Source: Acidimicrobiales bacterium | GTDB lineage: Bacteria > Actinomycetota > Acidimicrobiia > Acidimicrobiales > Poriferisodalaceae | DNA: 64,000 bases | Direction: 5' to 3' | Assembly: GCA_014239555.1 (NCBI GenBank) | Contig: JAAZYR010000009.1 | Location: 1-64,000, forward strand | Shown: one piece after another, positions 19,373 to 27,486 of the stretch | Layout of the letters: every line of letters begins with the position of its first letter | Position numbering within the stretch: position 1 is the stretch's first letter | Translations under genes and position numbers: made by a program | The notes under the pieces: model-generated | Told to the model about the DNA's origin: nothing | Databases searched by the model: none | The model's input: only the letters and a program-made list of their open reading frames with translations

Positions 19373-19816
19373 TTACTCTTCTTCGTCTTCGGGGACACCC
19401 AAATCCCACTCGAGGTGCAAGTTTTCTCGTTCTGCGTCGCGGTTCACACGTTCACGATTGCGTCTGAACTGGGGATCGTGAGGTGGAAGAAGCTGGAGAC
19501 GCGCCACTGTTCGGCGCCGAAATTCGTCCACCACTGCTTGTTCACCAAAAAGTCCCTGGATATCCCAATGTGGGGAGACCGGACCGAGGTAGACGACTCG
19601 CACGCCGGTCTCGGGGGGAGGGAGTTCTTCATCAATTTCGAAGTTGGTCACCGATGCTCCTTCGACAGCGACCGCATCACTGTACCGGCGCCGGCTTCGG
19701 GAACCATTAGCTCCAACAAGCGTCTTGGGAATGCACTCCCATTCTTCTCGGAATGAATTTTTCATAAGAACATCAAATATTTGGAACCGTTTGCCGTCAT
19801 TGGGAGTCATAGTCAT
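19373..19816 (-). CDS. Hypothetical protein upstream of surE
   Basis: A 147-residue soluble protein without a recognised family. It is rich in charged residues and ends with a strongly acidic tail (VPEDEEE). A short segment near the middle (VRVVYLGPVSPHWDIQG) suggests an alpha/beta fold. Alternative start codons exist at 19810 and 19873. The ten-base gap to surE indicates co-transcription. The gene is divergent from the whiB gene at 19865. Confidence 0.55.
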   Translation of the reverse strand: MTMTPNDGKRFQIFDVLMKNSFREEWECIPKTLVGANGSRSRRRYSDAVAVEGASVTNFEIDEELPPPETGVRVVYLGPVSPHWDIQGLFGEQAVVDEFRRRTVARLQLLPPHDPQFRRNRERVNRDAERENLHLEWDLGVPEDEEE

Positions 19817-19864
19817 AGCAAGGCGCAAGAAATCACCCTCGCAACGACCGACGGAGCCCAAGCA

Positions 19865-20137
19865 ATGAGCCACATTTCCATTGACACGAGTTGGATGAGC
19901 CGAGGTAACTGTGCTGATCGAGATCCGTCTATTTTCTTTCCCAGTGACGGTGTGGGCGTTGAACGGGCAAAAAAATTGTGTGAGGGCTGCCCATCACAGT
20001 CACCCTGCCTTGAATACGCCCTGGCAAATCGGGTCGAGCACGGTGTGTGGGGCGGAGCATCTGAACGTCAAAGACGCCGGATCTTAAAAGCGAGACGTCA
20101 AGTCTTATTGCGGGAGTCGTCTCTTCAGATCTCTTGA
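19865..20137 (+). CDS. WhiB-family iron-sulfur regulator (copy 1)
   Basis: The 90-residue protein has the four cysteines that bind the [4Fe-4S] cluster (Cys at NCADRD, then CEGCPSQSPC), the G-x-W-G-G turn (HGVWGGASERQRR) and a basic C-terminal tail. WhiB-like proteins bind the region 4 of the primary sigma factor and act in redox or developmental control in actinobacteria. It is transcribed towards tatA and the second whiB gene, which lie on the opposite strand. Confidence 0.92.
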   Translation: MSHISIDTSWMSRGNCADRDPSIFFPSDGVGVERAKKLCEGCPSQSPCLEYALANRVEHGVWGGASERQRRRILKARRQVLLRESSLQIS

Positions 20138-20152
20138 TTGGGCAACGTATAG

Positions 20153-20323
20153 CTATTCTCCGGCACTGTCTTCGGGAGACGGCGAATCTCCATCTTTGAT
20201 GCCATCCTTGAACTCTTTTTGTGCCTGCCCGAGAGATCGAGCCAACTTCGGGAGTTTGGCACCACCGAAGAGCACCAAGACGATGACCAGGATGATGATC
20301 AGTTCTGACCCGCCGAGATTCAC
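20153..20323 (-). CDS. tatA: Twin-arginine translocase subunit TatA
   Basis: A 56-residue protein with an N-terminal membrane helix (LGGSELIIILVIVLVLFGG), a short hinge (AKLPKLARSLG) and an amphipathic helix (QAQKEFKDGIKD), the order found in TatA/TatE. The GTG at 20323 gives the typical N-terminus; the longer frame lacks similarity. No tatC is in the window. A Tat substrate with an SRRGFF motif is encoded at 33900. Confidence 0.85.
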   Translation of the reverse strand: MNLGGSELIIILVIVLVLFGGAKLPKLARSLGQAQKEFKDGIKDGDSPSPEDSAGE

Positions 20324-20381
20324 AAGGGTGAGGATACCAGCGCACTGAATCGCTGTAAGGAGATCACCAGGAATTCGGTGT

Positions 20382-20669
20382 CTAGCTTGCTCGTTCGGCG
20401 GCAGCGCGACGAGCAAGGGCTCGTTGTCGGCGCAGGCGGCGACGTTCTCGTTCGCTCATACCGCCCCAAATACCGAATTTCTCGCCGTGACTCAACGCAT
20501 ACTCAAGACAGTCCTCGCGAACGATGCACCCCCGGCACACTTCTTTAGCTTCTTTAGTGCTCGCCCCCCGCTCAGGGAAAAAGAGATCTGGATCAACGCC
20601 TAAACAGTTTGCGTAATCCCACCAGCCGCTTTCCTCGGTTTGGCTACTGCTTTCGTCTACGAACGCCAT
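20382..20669 (-). CDS. WhiB-family iron-sulfur regulator (copy 2)
   Basis: A 95-residue protein with the WhiB signature: WWDYANC, then CRGCIVREDC, FGIWGGMSERERRRLRRQR and an arginine-rich C-terminus. The sequence after the N-terminal tail resembles the WhiB2/WhmD group, which takes part in cell division, but the group is not certain by eye. It lies directly upstream of tatA on the same strand. A 10-base palindrome (20720-20729) sits in its upstream region. Confidence 0.92.
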   Translation of the reverse strand: MAFVDESSSQTEESGWWDYANCLGVDPDLFFPERGASTKEAKEVCRGCIVREDCLEYALSHGEKFGIWGGMSERERRRLRRQRALARRAAAERAS

Positions 20670-20719
20670 ATATTTCCGCCCTGATTCGCCCGACTCGCCA
20701 TGATGACGTCGTCGTAATT

Positions 20720-20729
20720 ACACGCGTGT
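20720..20729. promoter_or_regulatory. Palindrome ACACGCGTGT upstream of the second whiB gene
   Basis: A perfect 10-base palindrome about 50 bases upstream of the whiB start codon, in a short AT-richer segment (TAATTA, TTATT on both sides). The location fits an operator, but there is no second copy to support this. Confidence 0.3.
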
Positions 20730-20886
20730 TATTGAACACCTGTTTAGCGTCAGAAGCAAAAAAAGTTTGAACGCACCCTTGAGGTCAGCAATACCGCTTG
20801 GCGCTAGTTCAGTTCAGACAACATCTTTAGGTCCGATTCTCGGTTTCTCCTTTTCAATGTGCCCTCGCGCGAGGCAGACTGAACTC

Positions 20887-20982
20887 GGAGGTGTCCGAGC
20901 GCCTGGTGGGCTCCCCCGCCTTCAAAGCGGGTGGGATGGGTGATCCCCGTCCGGCGGGTTCGATTCCCGTCCACCTCCGCCA
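20887..20982 (+). tRNA. selC: Selenocysteine tRNA (TCA anticodon)
   Basis: A 93-base cloverleaf plus encoded CCA. The acceptor arm is GGAGGTG/CACCTCC with discriminator G; the D arm is GAGC/GCTC; the anticodon stem CCCGC/GCGGG holds a CTTCAAA loop with anticodon TCA; a long variable arm (GGGAT/ATCCC) and a CGGG/CCCG T stem with TTCGATT loop follow. TCA anticodon, long extra arm and G73 are the hallmarks of tRNA-Sec. SelA and SelB are encoded 17 kb downstream. Confidence 0.95.
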
Positions 20983-21040
20983 AGTCTGTCCAGCTCACTA
21001 GTCCAACACACTGAAAACCAAATGATGGAAAGGAACCAAC

Positions 21041-21115
21041 GTGAAGAAGCTCCTGCTGGCAATTGTCGTCGGCGCCTTGGTAGCAATCGCTGCCCGGAAA
21101 CTCGCTGAAAACTAA
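21041..21115 (+). CDS. 24-residue membrane peptide
   Basis: A GTG with an AAAGGAA six bases upstream opens a 24-codon frame ending in TAA. The peptide has Lys-Lys at the N-terminus, about 15 hydrophobic residues (LLLAIVVGALVAIAA), then RKLAEN, the layout of a single-pass small membrane protein. It recalls the very short DLW-39-like peptides annotated in actinobacteria, but it lacks a distinctive sequence. It sits between tRNA-Sec and the sigma factor gene. Confidence 0.6.
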   Translation: MKKLLLAIVVGALVAIAARKLAEN

Positions 21116-21132
21116 ATACGGAACGTAGGTAC

Positions 21133-21160
21133 GAAAACTACCGGAATCGCGATTTCAGAC
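21133..21160. repeat. Short direct repeat, copy at the sigma factor stop codon
   Basis: The segment GAAAACTACCGG followed by AATCGCGATTTCAGAC recurs with small changes at 22230-22262, on the same strand. This copy overlaps the stop codon of the sigma factor gene. Both carry a near-palindromic GAATCGCGATTTC. Confidence 0.5.
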
Positions 21161-22174
21161 TCCGAGGAGGTCTCGGGCCCCAGTGTCGCTACTTGGGTGC
21201 CGAAGTTTGGACATTGCCCGCGCTTCAATCTGTCGGATTCTCTCGCGGGTGAGGTTGAAGTGCTCACCCACTTCTTCAAGAGTTCGAGGTTCGCCGCGAT
21301 CAAGCCCGAATCTGAGTTTCAGGATTTCTCTCTCTCGTTCGTCGAGAGGACCGAGGAGTTTGGCGATCTCATCGGGGAGCCGCGAGACTGCAGCCGCTTC
21401 TTCGGGATCTTCAGCATTTCTATCTTCGACTACGTCGCCTAACTCGGCGTCGCCGTCTTCACGTAATGGTTCCGAGAGAGATAGCGGTTCAGCAGCGAAT
21501 CGAAGTGCTTCAGACACTTTGTCTTCAGGCATGTCGACTTCTACAGCGAGCTCTGCCAGCGTCGCTGGACGCCCAAATTTAAGTTCCAAACGCGACCGAG
21601 CTTTTTGAAGCCGCGCGAGGGTGTCACCTGCATGCACCGGAAGTCTGATGGTGCGGCCCGTATTGGCGATGCCACGAGTGATGGCCTGGCGAATCCACCA
21701 CGTCGCATAAGTGGAAAACTTGAAACCTTTACGCCAATCGAACTTCTCGACAGCGTGCATGAGTCCCAGGTTTCCCTCTTGAATCAGATCCAGCAGCGGC
21801 AACCCTGAAGCCTGATATTTCTTTGCAATCGAAACCACTAGGCGAAGGTTGGATTGAACGAAAGTGCGCTCAGCTCTTTCGCCTTTACGGTCAGCTCGAC
21901 GAAGTTCACGCTTCTTAGGGGGCGTTACGGGAGAGCCGTCTTCTAGCTGATCGGCTTCGAGCATTGCTCTGGCTTCAGCACCAGCTTCAATCTCCTGGGC
22001 GAGTCGCACCTCGTCATCTTTTGTCAGGAGCGGATACTGACCGATGTCGGTGAGGTACAGACGGACGAGATCTTCTTCGTCCCGTTCGACCCGATTCTTG
22101 GCCACCTGCTGACCTCTTTCCCCTGACCGGTGAGACGACCCCGCAGGGGCACCGTCCGCCGGTACGCTCGTCAC
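21155..22174 (-). CDS. Sigma-70 family RNA polymerase sigma factor, primary-like
   Basis: A 339-residue sigma factor with all main regions: 1.2 (DLVRLYLTDIGQYPLL), region 2 (GNLGLMHAVEKFDWRKGFKF, YATWWIRQAITRGIAN), region 3 and region 4 (TLEEVGEHFNLTRERIRQIE). The exact match of the 2.4 and 4.2 helices to the principal-sigma consensus suggests recognition of standard TTGACA/TATAAT-like promoters. The short N-terminus without an extended acidic region 1.1 resembles SigB/HrdB-type group 1 or 2 factors; whether it is the housekeeping factor depends on other paralogues. Confidence 0.9.
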   Translation of the reverse strand: MTSVPADGAPAGSSHRSGERGQQVAKNRVERDEEDLVRLYLTDIGQYPLLTKDDEVRLAQEIEAGAEARAMLEADQLEDGSPVTPPKKRELRRADRKGERAERTFVQSNLRLVVSIAKKYQASGLPLLDLIQEGNLGLMHAVEKFDWRKGFKFSTYATWWIRQAITRGIANTGRTIRLPVHAGDTLARLQKARSRLELKFGRPATLAELAVEVDMPEDKVSEALRFAAEPLSLSEPLREDGDAELGDVVEDRNAEDPEEAAAVSRLPDEIAKLLGPLDEREREILKLRFGLDRGEPRTLEEVGEHFNLTRERIRQIEARAMSKLRHPSSDTGARDLLGV

Positions 22175-22229
22175 GTTGCCGACACGATCTATTTCACAGA
22201 CTCAAAGCATTGAGCCTAATCGCTTGCCT

Positions 22230-22262
22230 GGAAACTACCGGCTGGAATCGCGATTTCCGACA
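22230..22262. repeat. Short direct repeat, copy upstream of the sigma factor gene
   Basis: GGAAACTACCGG, three extra bases, then GAATCGCGATTTCCGAC: the same unit as at 21133-21160, so the sigma gene is bracketed by the two copies. This one lies in the divergent region 18 bases before the ABM-domain gene. Confidence 0.5.
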
Positions 22263-22279
22263 CTCACCACGAGCACAAC

Positions 22280-22615
22280 ATGACCGAACCAACAGCTATC
22301 CCAGACGATGACCTTGAAATTGCTCTTGTTCAACTGACTTTTGATGCCAACGACGCCGAGCTATTACTACCGGTGCTTTCGAAGTACGTCGTAATGACTC
22401 GAAATCAACTTGAGTGCCGCAATGTCGATCTTTGTGTCTCGTTTTCTGACCCCAACCATTTCGTCATAATCGAGAAGTGGGATTCTGAGGAAGCTGCCCG
22501 AACGCATTTCGACTCCGCTGTTATGGTCGAAATGGCTGAATCGTGTTCAGGGATCCTGACCCACCGCCCAGATGTTGACCTCTTGGAGGGCGTTAGCGCC
22601 CACGACTTGAACTGA
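22280..22615 (+). CDS. Antibiotic biosynthesis monooxygenase (ABM) domain protein
   Basis: A 111-residue protein with a ferredoxin-like dimeric alpha/beta barrel pattern: strand (ALVQLTFDA), helix, strand (CRNVDLCVSF), strand (HFVIIEKWDSEEAARTHF), as in the ABM superfamily of small cofactor-free oxygenases and related binding proteins. The function is unknown. It precedes the epimerase gene by nine bases and is likely co-transcribed. Confidence 0.7.
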   Translation: MTEPTAIPDDDLEIALVQLTFDANDAELLLPVLSKYVVMTRNQLECRNVDLCVSFSDPNHFVIIEKWDSEEAARTHFDSAVMVEMAESCSGILTHRPDVDLLEGVSAHDLN

Positions 22616-22624
22616 AAGGACCAC

Positions 22625-23575
22625 GTGACAAAGCGAGCAGTTGTTTGTGGCGCCGGCGGTTTTATCGGAAGTCATCTAGTTCAGCGGTTGGTCAACGAGG
22701 GCTATTGGGTGCGGGGCGTCGATATCAAACACCCCGAATGGAGCGTTTCACCTGCGCATGAATTCATGGTCGCCGACTTGCGCGAGCAGCAATCTGCAGC
22801 TGCAGCGTTGAGTGGCGGTATTGACGACGTCTACCAACTTGCTGCCGATATGGGAGGAATGGGATTCATTCATCAAGCCGAAGCTCAGATCATGCATAAC
22901 AGCATGCTGATCAATCTCAATGTGGTTGAGGCCGCAGCAAACGCCGGCATCGAACGTTATTTCTTGGCGAGTTCGGTGTGTGTGTACCGCGATATGGAGT
23001 TGGGTGAACCCGAGTTAACAGAAGACGATGCGTATCCTGCTGCGCCAGACAACGAATACGGCTGGGAGAAGCTTTACGCTGAACGCGCCGTGGCTTCCTA
23101 CGCGAGGGAACATGGTTTCGAGCCGCGTATCGCTCGTTTTCAGAACTGTTACGGCCCCGAGGGCACATGGAACGGTGGTCGAGAAAAGGCCCCTGCAGCT
23201 CTCAGCAGAAAAATCGTTGAGTCCGTTGATGGAACCATCGAAGTTTGGGGAGACGGATCCGCTATGCGCAGCTTCGTCTACATCGACGATCTGGTAGATG
23301 GTGTCCGCCGTCTGGTGGATAGCGATGTTCGCGAACCGACGAACATTGGTACTCGGCAATACGTTTCAGTGAAACAGTTAGTGGACCTGGTTGCCGACGT
23401 TGCTGAGAAAGACATCACTCCGGTGTGGGTGCCTGGCCCCGTGGGGGTCCTAAACCGCAACTTTTCTAATGATCGTATTGAATCCCTCGGCTATCGGCCA
23501 CGTTTCGATTTGGCCGCGGGTTTGGCAGAAACCTACCCGTGGATAGCCAGCCAGGTGGCGGCGTTGAAGAATTGA
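22625..23575 (+). CDS. NAD-dependent sugar epimerase, GDP-mannose 3,5-epimerase-like
   Basis: A 316-residue extended SDR with the Rossmann loop GAGGFIGSH at residues 9-17, a serine strand (YFLASSVCVY) and the YxxxK pair in EYGWEKLYAE. The segment LAADMGGMGFIHQAEAQIM is characteristic of plant-type GDP-mannose 3,5-epimerases, which make GDP-L-galactose and GDP-gulose; the call to that exact activity is by similarity. The GTG at 22625 begins right before the Rossmann motif. Confidence 0.8.
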   Translation: MTKRAVVCGAGGFIGSHLVQRLVNEGYWVRGVDIKHPEWSVSPAHEFMVADLREQQSAAAALSGGIDDVYQLAADMGGMGFIHQAEAQIMHNSMLINLNVVEAAANAGIERYFLASSVCVYRDMELGEPELTEDDAYPAAPDNEYGWEKLYAERAVASYAREHGFEPRIARFQNCYGPEGTWNGGREKAPAALSRKIVESVDGTIEVWGDGSAMRSFVYIDDLVDGVRRLVDSDVREPTNIGTRQYVSVKQLVDLVADVAEKDITPVWVPGPVGVLNRNFSNDRIESLGYRPRFDLAAGLAETYPWIASQVAALKN

Positions 23576-23590
23576 ATTGGTGCCGTGACG

Positions 23591-24130
23591 CTAGGTACGA
23601 CAACCCACAGATAGGCGTTCGATTTCGGTCCAACTGAGTTCGCTTGAGCCCCACAGTTCATCAAACGCGGCGTCGGCTACGTCAGTAAATCCATGCCTGT
23701 TTCGGAACTGGTATAAACGGCGCTTTCTCTGGCCTCCAAGGCCGATACGTTCGAGGCGCCCAACGCTGTGCACATCCCACGCAGCAAACTGGCTTAAGTC
23801 GAGTTCATCGTCGGCCGGAGCGTCATCGAAGCGGCCGGACCTACGGTCGAGGACTCTGAGTAGTAAACGGCCGATGGTGTCACGCGTTCGAGCAGGACCA
23901 AAATTACGTGGGCGTTGGGTGTTTTCCAGCGCTCCACCGTCGACCCAAAGATCGATGGGGTCATAGCTCAATATCTTGCTGCGTCCAAGAGGAGACTGTT
24001 CATCGATGTCGAGAGTGATCGCCTCATCAACTCCAAGGCGCTCCGCAACTTCGGCTACAACTTCGCCAATCACCGCTGCGTCGTAGAAAACCATCTCGAA
24101 GGACTCGGGTTTAACCGAGACCTGAATCAT
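23591..24130 (-). CDS. Unknown protein, third gene of a ferritin-like cassette
   Basis: A 179-residue protein of mixed alpha/beta appearance without a family I recognise. Its start (ATG at 24130) shares one base with the stop of the preceding ferritin-like gene, so translation is coupled. The N-terminal half (strands and helix VIGEVVAEVAERLGVDE) could be a small binding domain; the C-terminal half is rich in Arg and aromatics. Function can only be discussed with its two partners. Confidence 0.65.
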   Translation of the reverse strand: MIQVSVKPESFEMVFYDAAVIGEVVAEVAERLGVDEAITLDIDEQSPLGRSKILSYDPIDLWVDGGALENTQRPRNFGPARTRDTIGRLLLRVLDRRSGRFDDAPADDELDLSQFAAWDVHSVGRLERIGLGGQRKRRLYQFRNRHGFTDVADAAFDELWGSSELSWTEIERLSVGCRT

Positions 24131-24930
24131 CAGGCGATCGCCTCGGACCGAGCATCACGAGACATATCAGCGATTTCGTCTATTTCTTCATCGCTGAAGC
24201 CGGCAAGTTCGCGGAAACGGCGGGTCAGCTGAATTGGGCTGTCATCGTCTTCACCGCGGAATCCGTTAAAGGAAAACAGTCGATCAACAACTTTTTGAAA
24301 TTCGAGCGCCTTATTGAGTCGATCTTTATCGTTTTCTGTTAAACGACGCAGCCAATCGGAACCCATCTTCACATGGGTCACCTCGTCCGCGAGCATCCAG
24401 TCTTCACAGAACTCGAGCACTGGATCACCGGCCATATTCCCGAACTCTTTCATCGTGTTGAAAACATCGATGGCTAAGCCCTCAAGAGCACGGTTAACGC
24501 CTGTCAAACGTAGAACTGGATCGGGATTGCAGGATGCCTCATACAAAAGACCATTTTCTGCATACTCACCCAATTCAGTTCCCATGTGCTCCGCAAGAGA
24601 AACCGAAATTTCACAGTGGCGGGCCTCATCCCAACACTGGCGAGCCATGTCGAGCTTCAAGGCAAGTGGTACTTCATCACCTAGTTCGAAGTCCCAGCAG
24701 GTGCGACCAGCACCCTCTAAGGCCTGAATTTCACCAACAAATATTCCATGCATGAGAGCCCGAGCCCGATCTGGGCCATTGGGCAAACCTGGAGTGAGCT
24801 TCGCCAAGTTTTCACTTGTGTTGCCCCCAGCGACGCGTGCACCACGCGGATCGCCCATTCGTTGCTCATTTGTCTGACGGATGAATCGAGAGTCGCGTGC
24901 AAGCTCCTCTGCAGGAAAGATTTTGCGCAT
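24130..24930 (-). CDS. DUF455-type ferritin-like di-iron protein
   Basis: The 266-residue helical protein shows the ligand pattern of a four-helix-bundle di-iron site: Glu in GEIQALEGAGR, E-x-x-H in DEARHCEISV, then a second E-x-x-H in ADEVTHVKMG. This agrees with the DUF455 family of the ferritin-like/ribonucleotide reductase superfamily, whose role is unknown. It is the middle gene of three with shared stop/start bases (24930 and 24130). An oxygen-using oxidase or hydroxylase role is inferred from the ligands only. Confidence 0.78.
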   Translation of the reverse strand: MRKIFPAEELARDSRFIRQTNEQRMGDPRGARVAGGNTSENLAKLTPGLPNGPDRARALMHGIFVGEIQALEGAGRTCWDFELGDEVPLALKLDMARQCWDEARHCEISVSLAEHMGTELGEYAENGLLYEASCNPDPVLRLTGVNRALEGLAIDVFNTMKEFGNMAGDPVLEFCEDWMLADEVTHVKMGSDWLRRLTENDKDRLNKALEFQKVVDRLFSFNGFRGEDDDSPIQLTRRFRELAGFSDEEIDEIADMSRDARSEAIA

Positions 24931-25586
24931 CAGTTCTCCTCCACTAGTTCCACGTATGGGTTTCCGATTGAGCCGGGACCAGCAATACCGCCGGCCTCCA
25001 GCATAATTTTTTCAAGCTTGGTTTGATGACTCATGGCTCGCTCAAGTTCTTCTGGTGATTCAATCATCGACTGGATCAGCATCTCACCTTCGCGCCAATC
25101 ACTGAATTCATCTTGAAGAATAAAATCCAAGATTCGAATCGTCGGCATATCGGTTATCTCTGACGTGCCATTGCGGTGATAGGTGTAGGCAGCAATTTTG
25201 TGTGGGATAAGAACCCGGTATACACCGACAAGTTTTTCGATGGTCATATGAGCGGCTTCTGGCTCAGTCATAGATTCAAAAAACTCGACCATGTGGTCAT
25301 TGGGCGGGATGGTGAGGCGTTCCGTTTGCATCTCTCGCAACTCAGGCAAGCGCTTGTCGAATAGATCGGCGTGCCAGGCGTGGTGATAGCAGTGAGTTCC
25401 CAGACGCAGCTTTACGTCAAGCTCGGGCACCGTCGCCACCCAGCCCCCAAGGGCCTCAAAGAGCTTAATTTCTACCCATTTGTAGTGCCCGATTCGCTTA
25501 GCGGTCTCGTCAACATCGAATAAACCCGGCAAACTACGACGATCCCACGGGGCGAACGGCTCGCGCGGCCGCTTTATGTCTGTCAT
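24930..25586 (-). CDS. Ferritin-like helical protein with non-canonical metal ligands, first gene of the cassette
   Basis: A 218-residue helical protein. It has EIKLFEALGG in the first helix, a His cluster (HCYHHAWHADL) where ferritin-like proteins usually have E-x-x-H, an EAAH in the third helix (TEPEAAHMTIEK), and QDEFSDWREGEM in the fourth. The pattern resembles a four-helix bundle with altered ligands. The ATG at 25586 is preceded by GAAAGAG at five bases; a GTG at 25637 would extend it by 17 residues. Its last base is shared with the DUF455-type gene. Confidence 0.65.
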   Translation of the reverse strand: MTDIKRPREPFAPWDRRSLPGLFDVDETAKRIGHYKWVEIKLFEALGGWVATVPELDVKLRLGTHCYHHAWHADLFDKRLPELREMQTERLTIPPNDHMVEFFESMTEPEAAHMTIEKLVGVYRVLIPHKIAAYTYHRNGTSEITDMPTIRILDFILQDEFSDWREGEMLIQSMIESPEELERAMSHQTKLEKIMLEAGGIAGPGSIGNPYVELVEEN

Positions 25587-25718
25587 TGACGCTCTTTCGG
25601 CAGTCCAGGCAGCATGCTGCTGAAGTTCAAAGTTCACCCTACGTGCTCGAGTAACAAAATCTTACCGTTCGTTTAGTTCACAGAGAAAATCGGGGAATTT
25701 TTTCTCATCTGTGAATCA

Positions 25719-27395
25719 TCACCGATACCGATTAGTGATCGGTAACCGGCGGTCCTTACCGAATGCTTTAGTGGAAATACGTGGACCCGGCGGCGATTGG
25801 CGGCGTTTGTATTCCGCTAGATCTACGAGGCGTGTAATTCGTTCAACCAACGCTGCGTCATAACCATCAGAGACGAGATCTGCCGCAGCGCGGTCCTGTT
25901 CGATGTAAGCCTCCAGCAGAGGGTCTAATAATTCATACGGGGGAAGAGACTGCTCGTCAGTCTGTTCAGGTCGCAGTTCTGCTGATGGTGGTTTCGAAAT
26001 TGATGCTTCAGGAATCCAAGGAACACTCGTTTGGTTGTTACGCCAACGACACAACTCGTACACGAGAAGTTTGGGGCAATCTTTTAAGACTGCGAAACCT
26101 CCAGCTGTGTCGCCATAGAGGGTGGAATATCCAACGGACGTTTCGCTCTTGTTTCCTGTTGTCAGGACGAGCCATCCCTTTTTGTTTGATAGCGCCATAA
26201 GCAGGACACCGCGAACACGACTTTGAAGATTTTCCTCAGTCAGGTCAGCGACGTCTTCGCGAAAGAATGGGTCGAGCATTTGGAGGAAGGCTGTGTGAGC
26301 CGGTTCGATGGGGATGGTATTGAAGTCCACACCAAAATTGAGCGCCAATTCGGCTGCGTCATCTTGGGACCCGGTGCTGGAATAACGAGAAGGCATGGAC
26401 ACACCATGAACTCTTTGGGGTCCGAGCGCGTCAACCGCGATCGCTGCCACCAGACTCGAGTCCACTCCTCCCGATAGTCCCACGACGGCCTCACTGAATC
26501 CGTTTTTGTTGACATAGTCGCGTGTAGCTAAAACCAACGCTTTCCAGACTTCGCCAACGCCATTATTTGTTTCCGCGATAGGCGGCATCATTAAAGGTTT
26601 CCGATTTTGGCGTTCTAGTGAGGTCGCTATCACCGGGAGTGCGCCACTTCCACTCGAAGGAACCTCAACATCCACAACCTCGACGGCTTCTTCGAACTGT
26701 GGCAAACGGGCAATAACCTTGCCATTCGCGTCAGCAACGAACGATGACCCGTCAAAGATCAGTTCGTCCTGGCCGCCTACTTGGTTGACGTAAACGATCG
26801 GCACCTTGTGCTTTTCGGTTGCTTCGATGACTGCGGTAACTCGCTCCGCGTTTTTCCCGCGCTGGTAGGGCGACCCGTTGATGGACACCCCCAGAGCAGC
26901 GCCGGATTCGATTTGGCCATCAAAGGGACCATCGGTAAACCAGAGGTCCTCACATACGCAAATACTGACAAGTACTCCCGCTACCTCGAAAAGAGGTCCA
27001 TCGGACGTACCTGGAACGAAATAGCGCTTTTCGTCAAAAACGGAGTAATTAGGAAGAAGTCGCTTGCGGTAAACGCCACGAACTTCGCCTCGGTGACACA
27101 CAGCAGCAGAGTTATAAAGGCCATGATCTGTTTGCTCTGGGAAGCCAACAATTGCCACCGCCTCCGAAGTGTGCTCAGCGACCGTCGTGACTGCTTTCTG
27201 GGCATCGTCAATGAATCGTTGCTTCAGTAACAGGTCTTCGGGAGGATAAGCGCATACCGCCAGTTCGCTAAAAACGACCAGGTCGGCATCTGAGGCAACT
27301 GATCGGTCATAGGCATCTGTAATGGCCGCGACGTTGGAATCAAAGTCACCCACTTGCAGGTTGAGTTGCGCTAACGCAACTCTGATCGAAGCCAT
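25719..27395 (-). CDS. nadE: Glutamine-dependent NAD+ synthetase
   Basis: The 558-residue two-domain enzyme makes NAD from deamido-NAD, ATP and glutamine. The N-terminal nitrilase-fold glutaminase shows the Glu (FSELAVCAYPPEDLL), Lys (YRKRLLPNY) and Cys (SICVCEDLWF) triad; the C-terminal part has the ATP-pyrophosphatase loop GLSGGVDSSLVAAIA near residue 305 and TTGNKSETSVGY. Length and order agree with the single-chain class found in many bacteria. The ATG at 27395 starts directly at the glutaminase fold. Confidence 0.93.
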   Translation of the reverse strand: MASIRVALAQLNLQVGDFDSNVAAITDAYDRSVASDADLVVFSELAVCAYPPEDLLLKQRFIDDAQKAVTTVAEHTSEAVAIVGFPEQTDHGLYNSAAVCHRGEVRGVYRKRLLPNYSVFDEKRYFVPGTSDGPLFEVAGVLVSICVCEDLWFTDGPFDGQIESGAALGVSINGSPYQRGKNAERVTAVIEATEKHKVPIVYVNQVGGQDELIFDGSSFVADANGKVIARLPQFEEAVEVVDVEVPSSGSGALPVIATSLERQNRKPLMMPPIAETNNGVGEVWKALVLATRDYVNKNGFSEAVVGLSGGVDSSLVAAIAVDALGPQRVHGVSMPSRYSSTGSQDDAAELALNFGVDFNTIPIEPAHTAFLQMLDPFFREDVADLTEENLQSRVRGVLLMALSNKKGWLVLTTGNKSETSVGYSTLYGDTAGGFAVLKDCPKLLVYELCRWRNNQTSVPWIPEASISKPPSAELRPEQTDEQSLPPYELLDPLLEAYIEQDRAAADLVSDGYDAALVERITRLVDLAEYKRRQSPPGPRISTKAFGKDRRLPITNRYR

Positions 27396-27436
27396 GTCAT
27401 GAGGCTAGAAGCCGAGACGTCGTTAGGGCGAAAACT

Positions 27437-27468
27437 ATTTGGGTGGAGCCCGTCGGCTCCACCCAAAT
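27437..27468 (-). terminator. Strong hairpin terminator after the GSII gene
   Basis: ATTTGGGTGGAGCC and GGCTCCACCCAAAT form a perfect 14-pair stem with a four-base loop, placed 19 bases after the GSII stop on the minus strand and followed there by AGTTTTCG. The long stem strongly suggests transcription termination; the short T tract makes it less typical. It also separates glnII from nadE. Confidence 0.7.
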
Positions 27469-27486
27469 CTCTAAAACTGATATTTA

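Noticed and set aside
20804..20998. A 64-residue minus-strand frame across tRNA-Sec
   Set aside because: It is the antisense of the tRNA and has no recognisable start site or domain.
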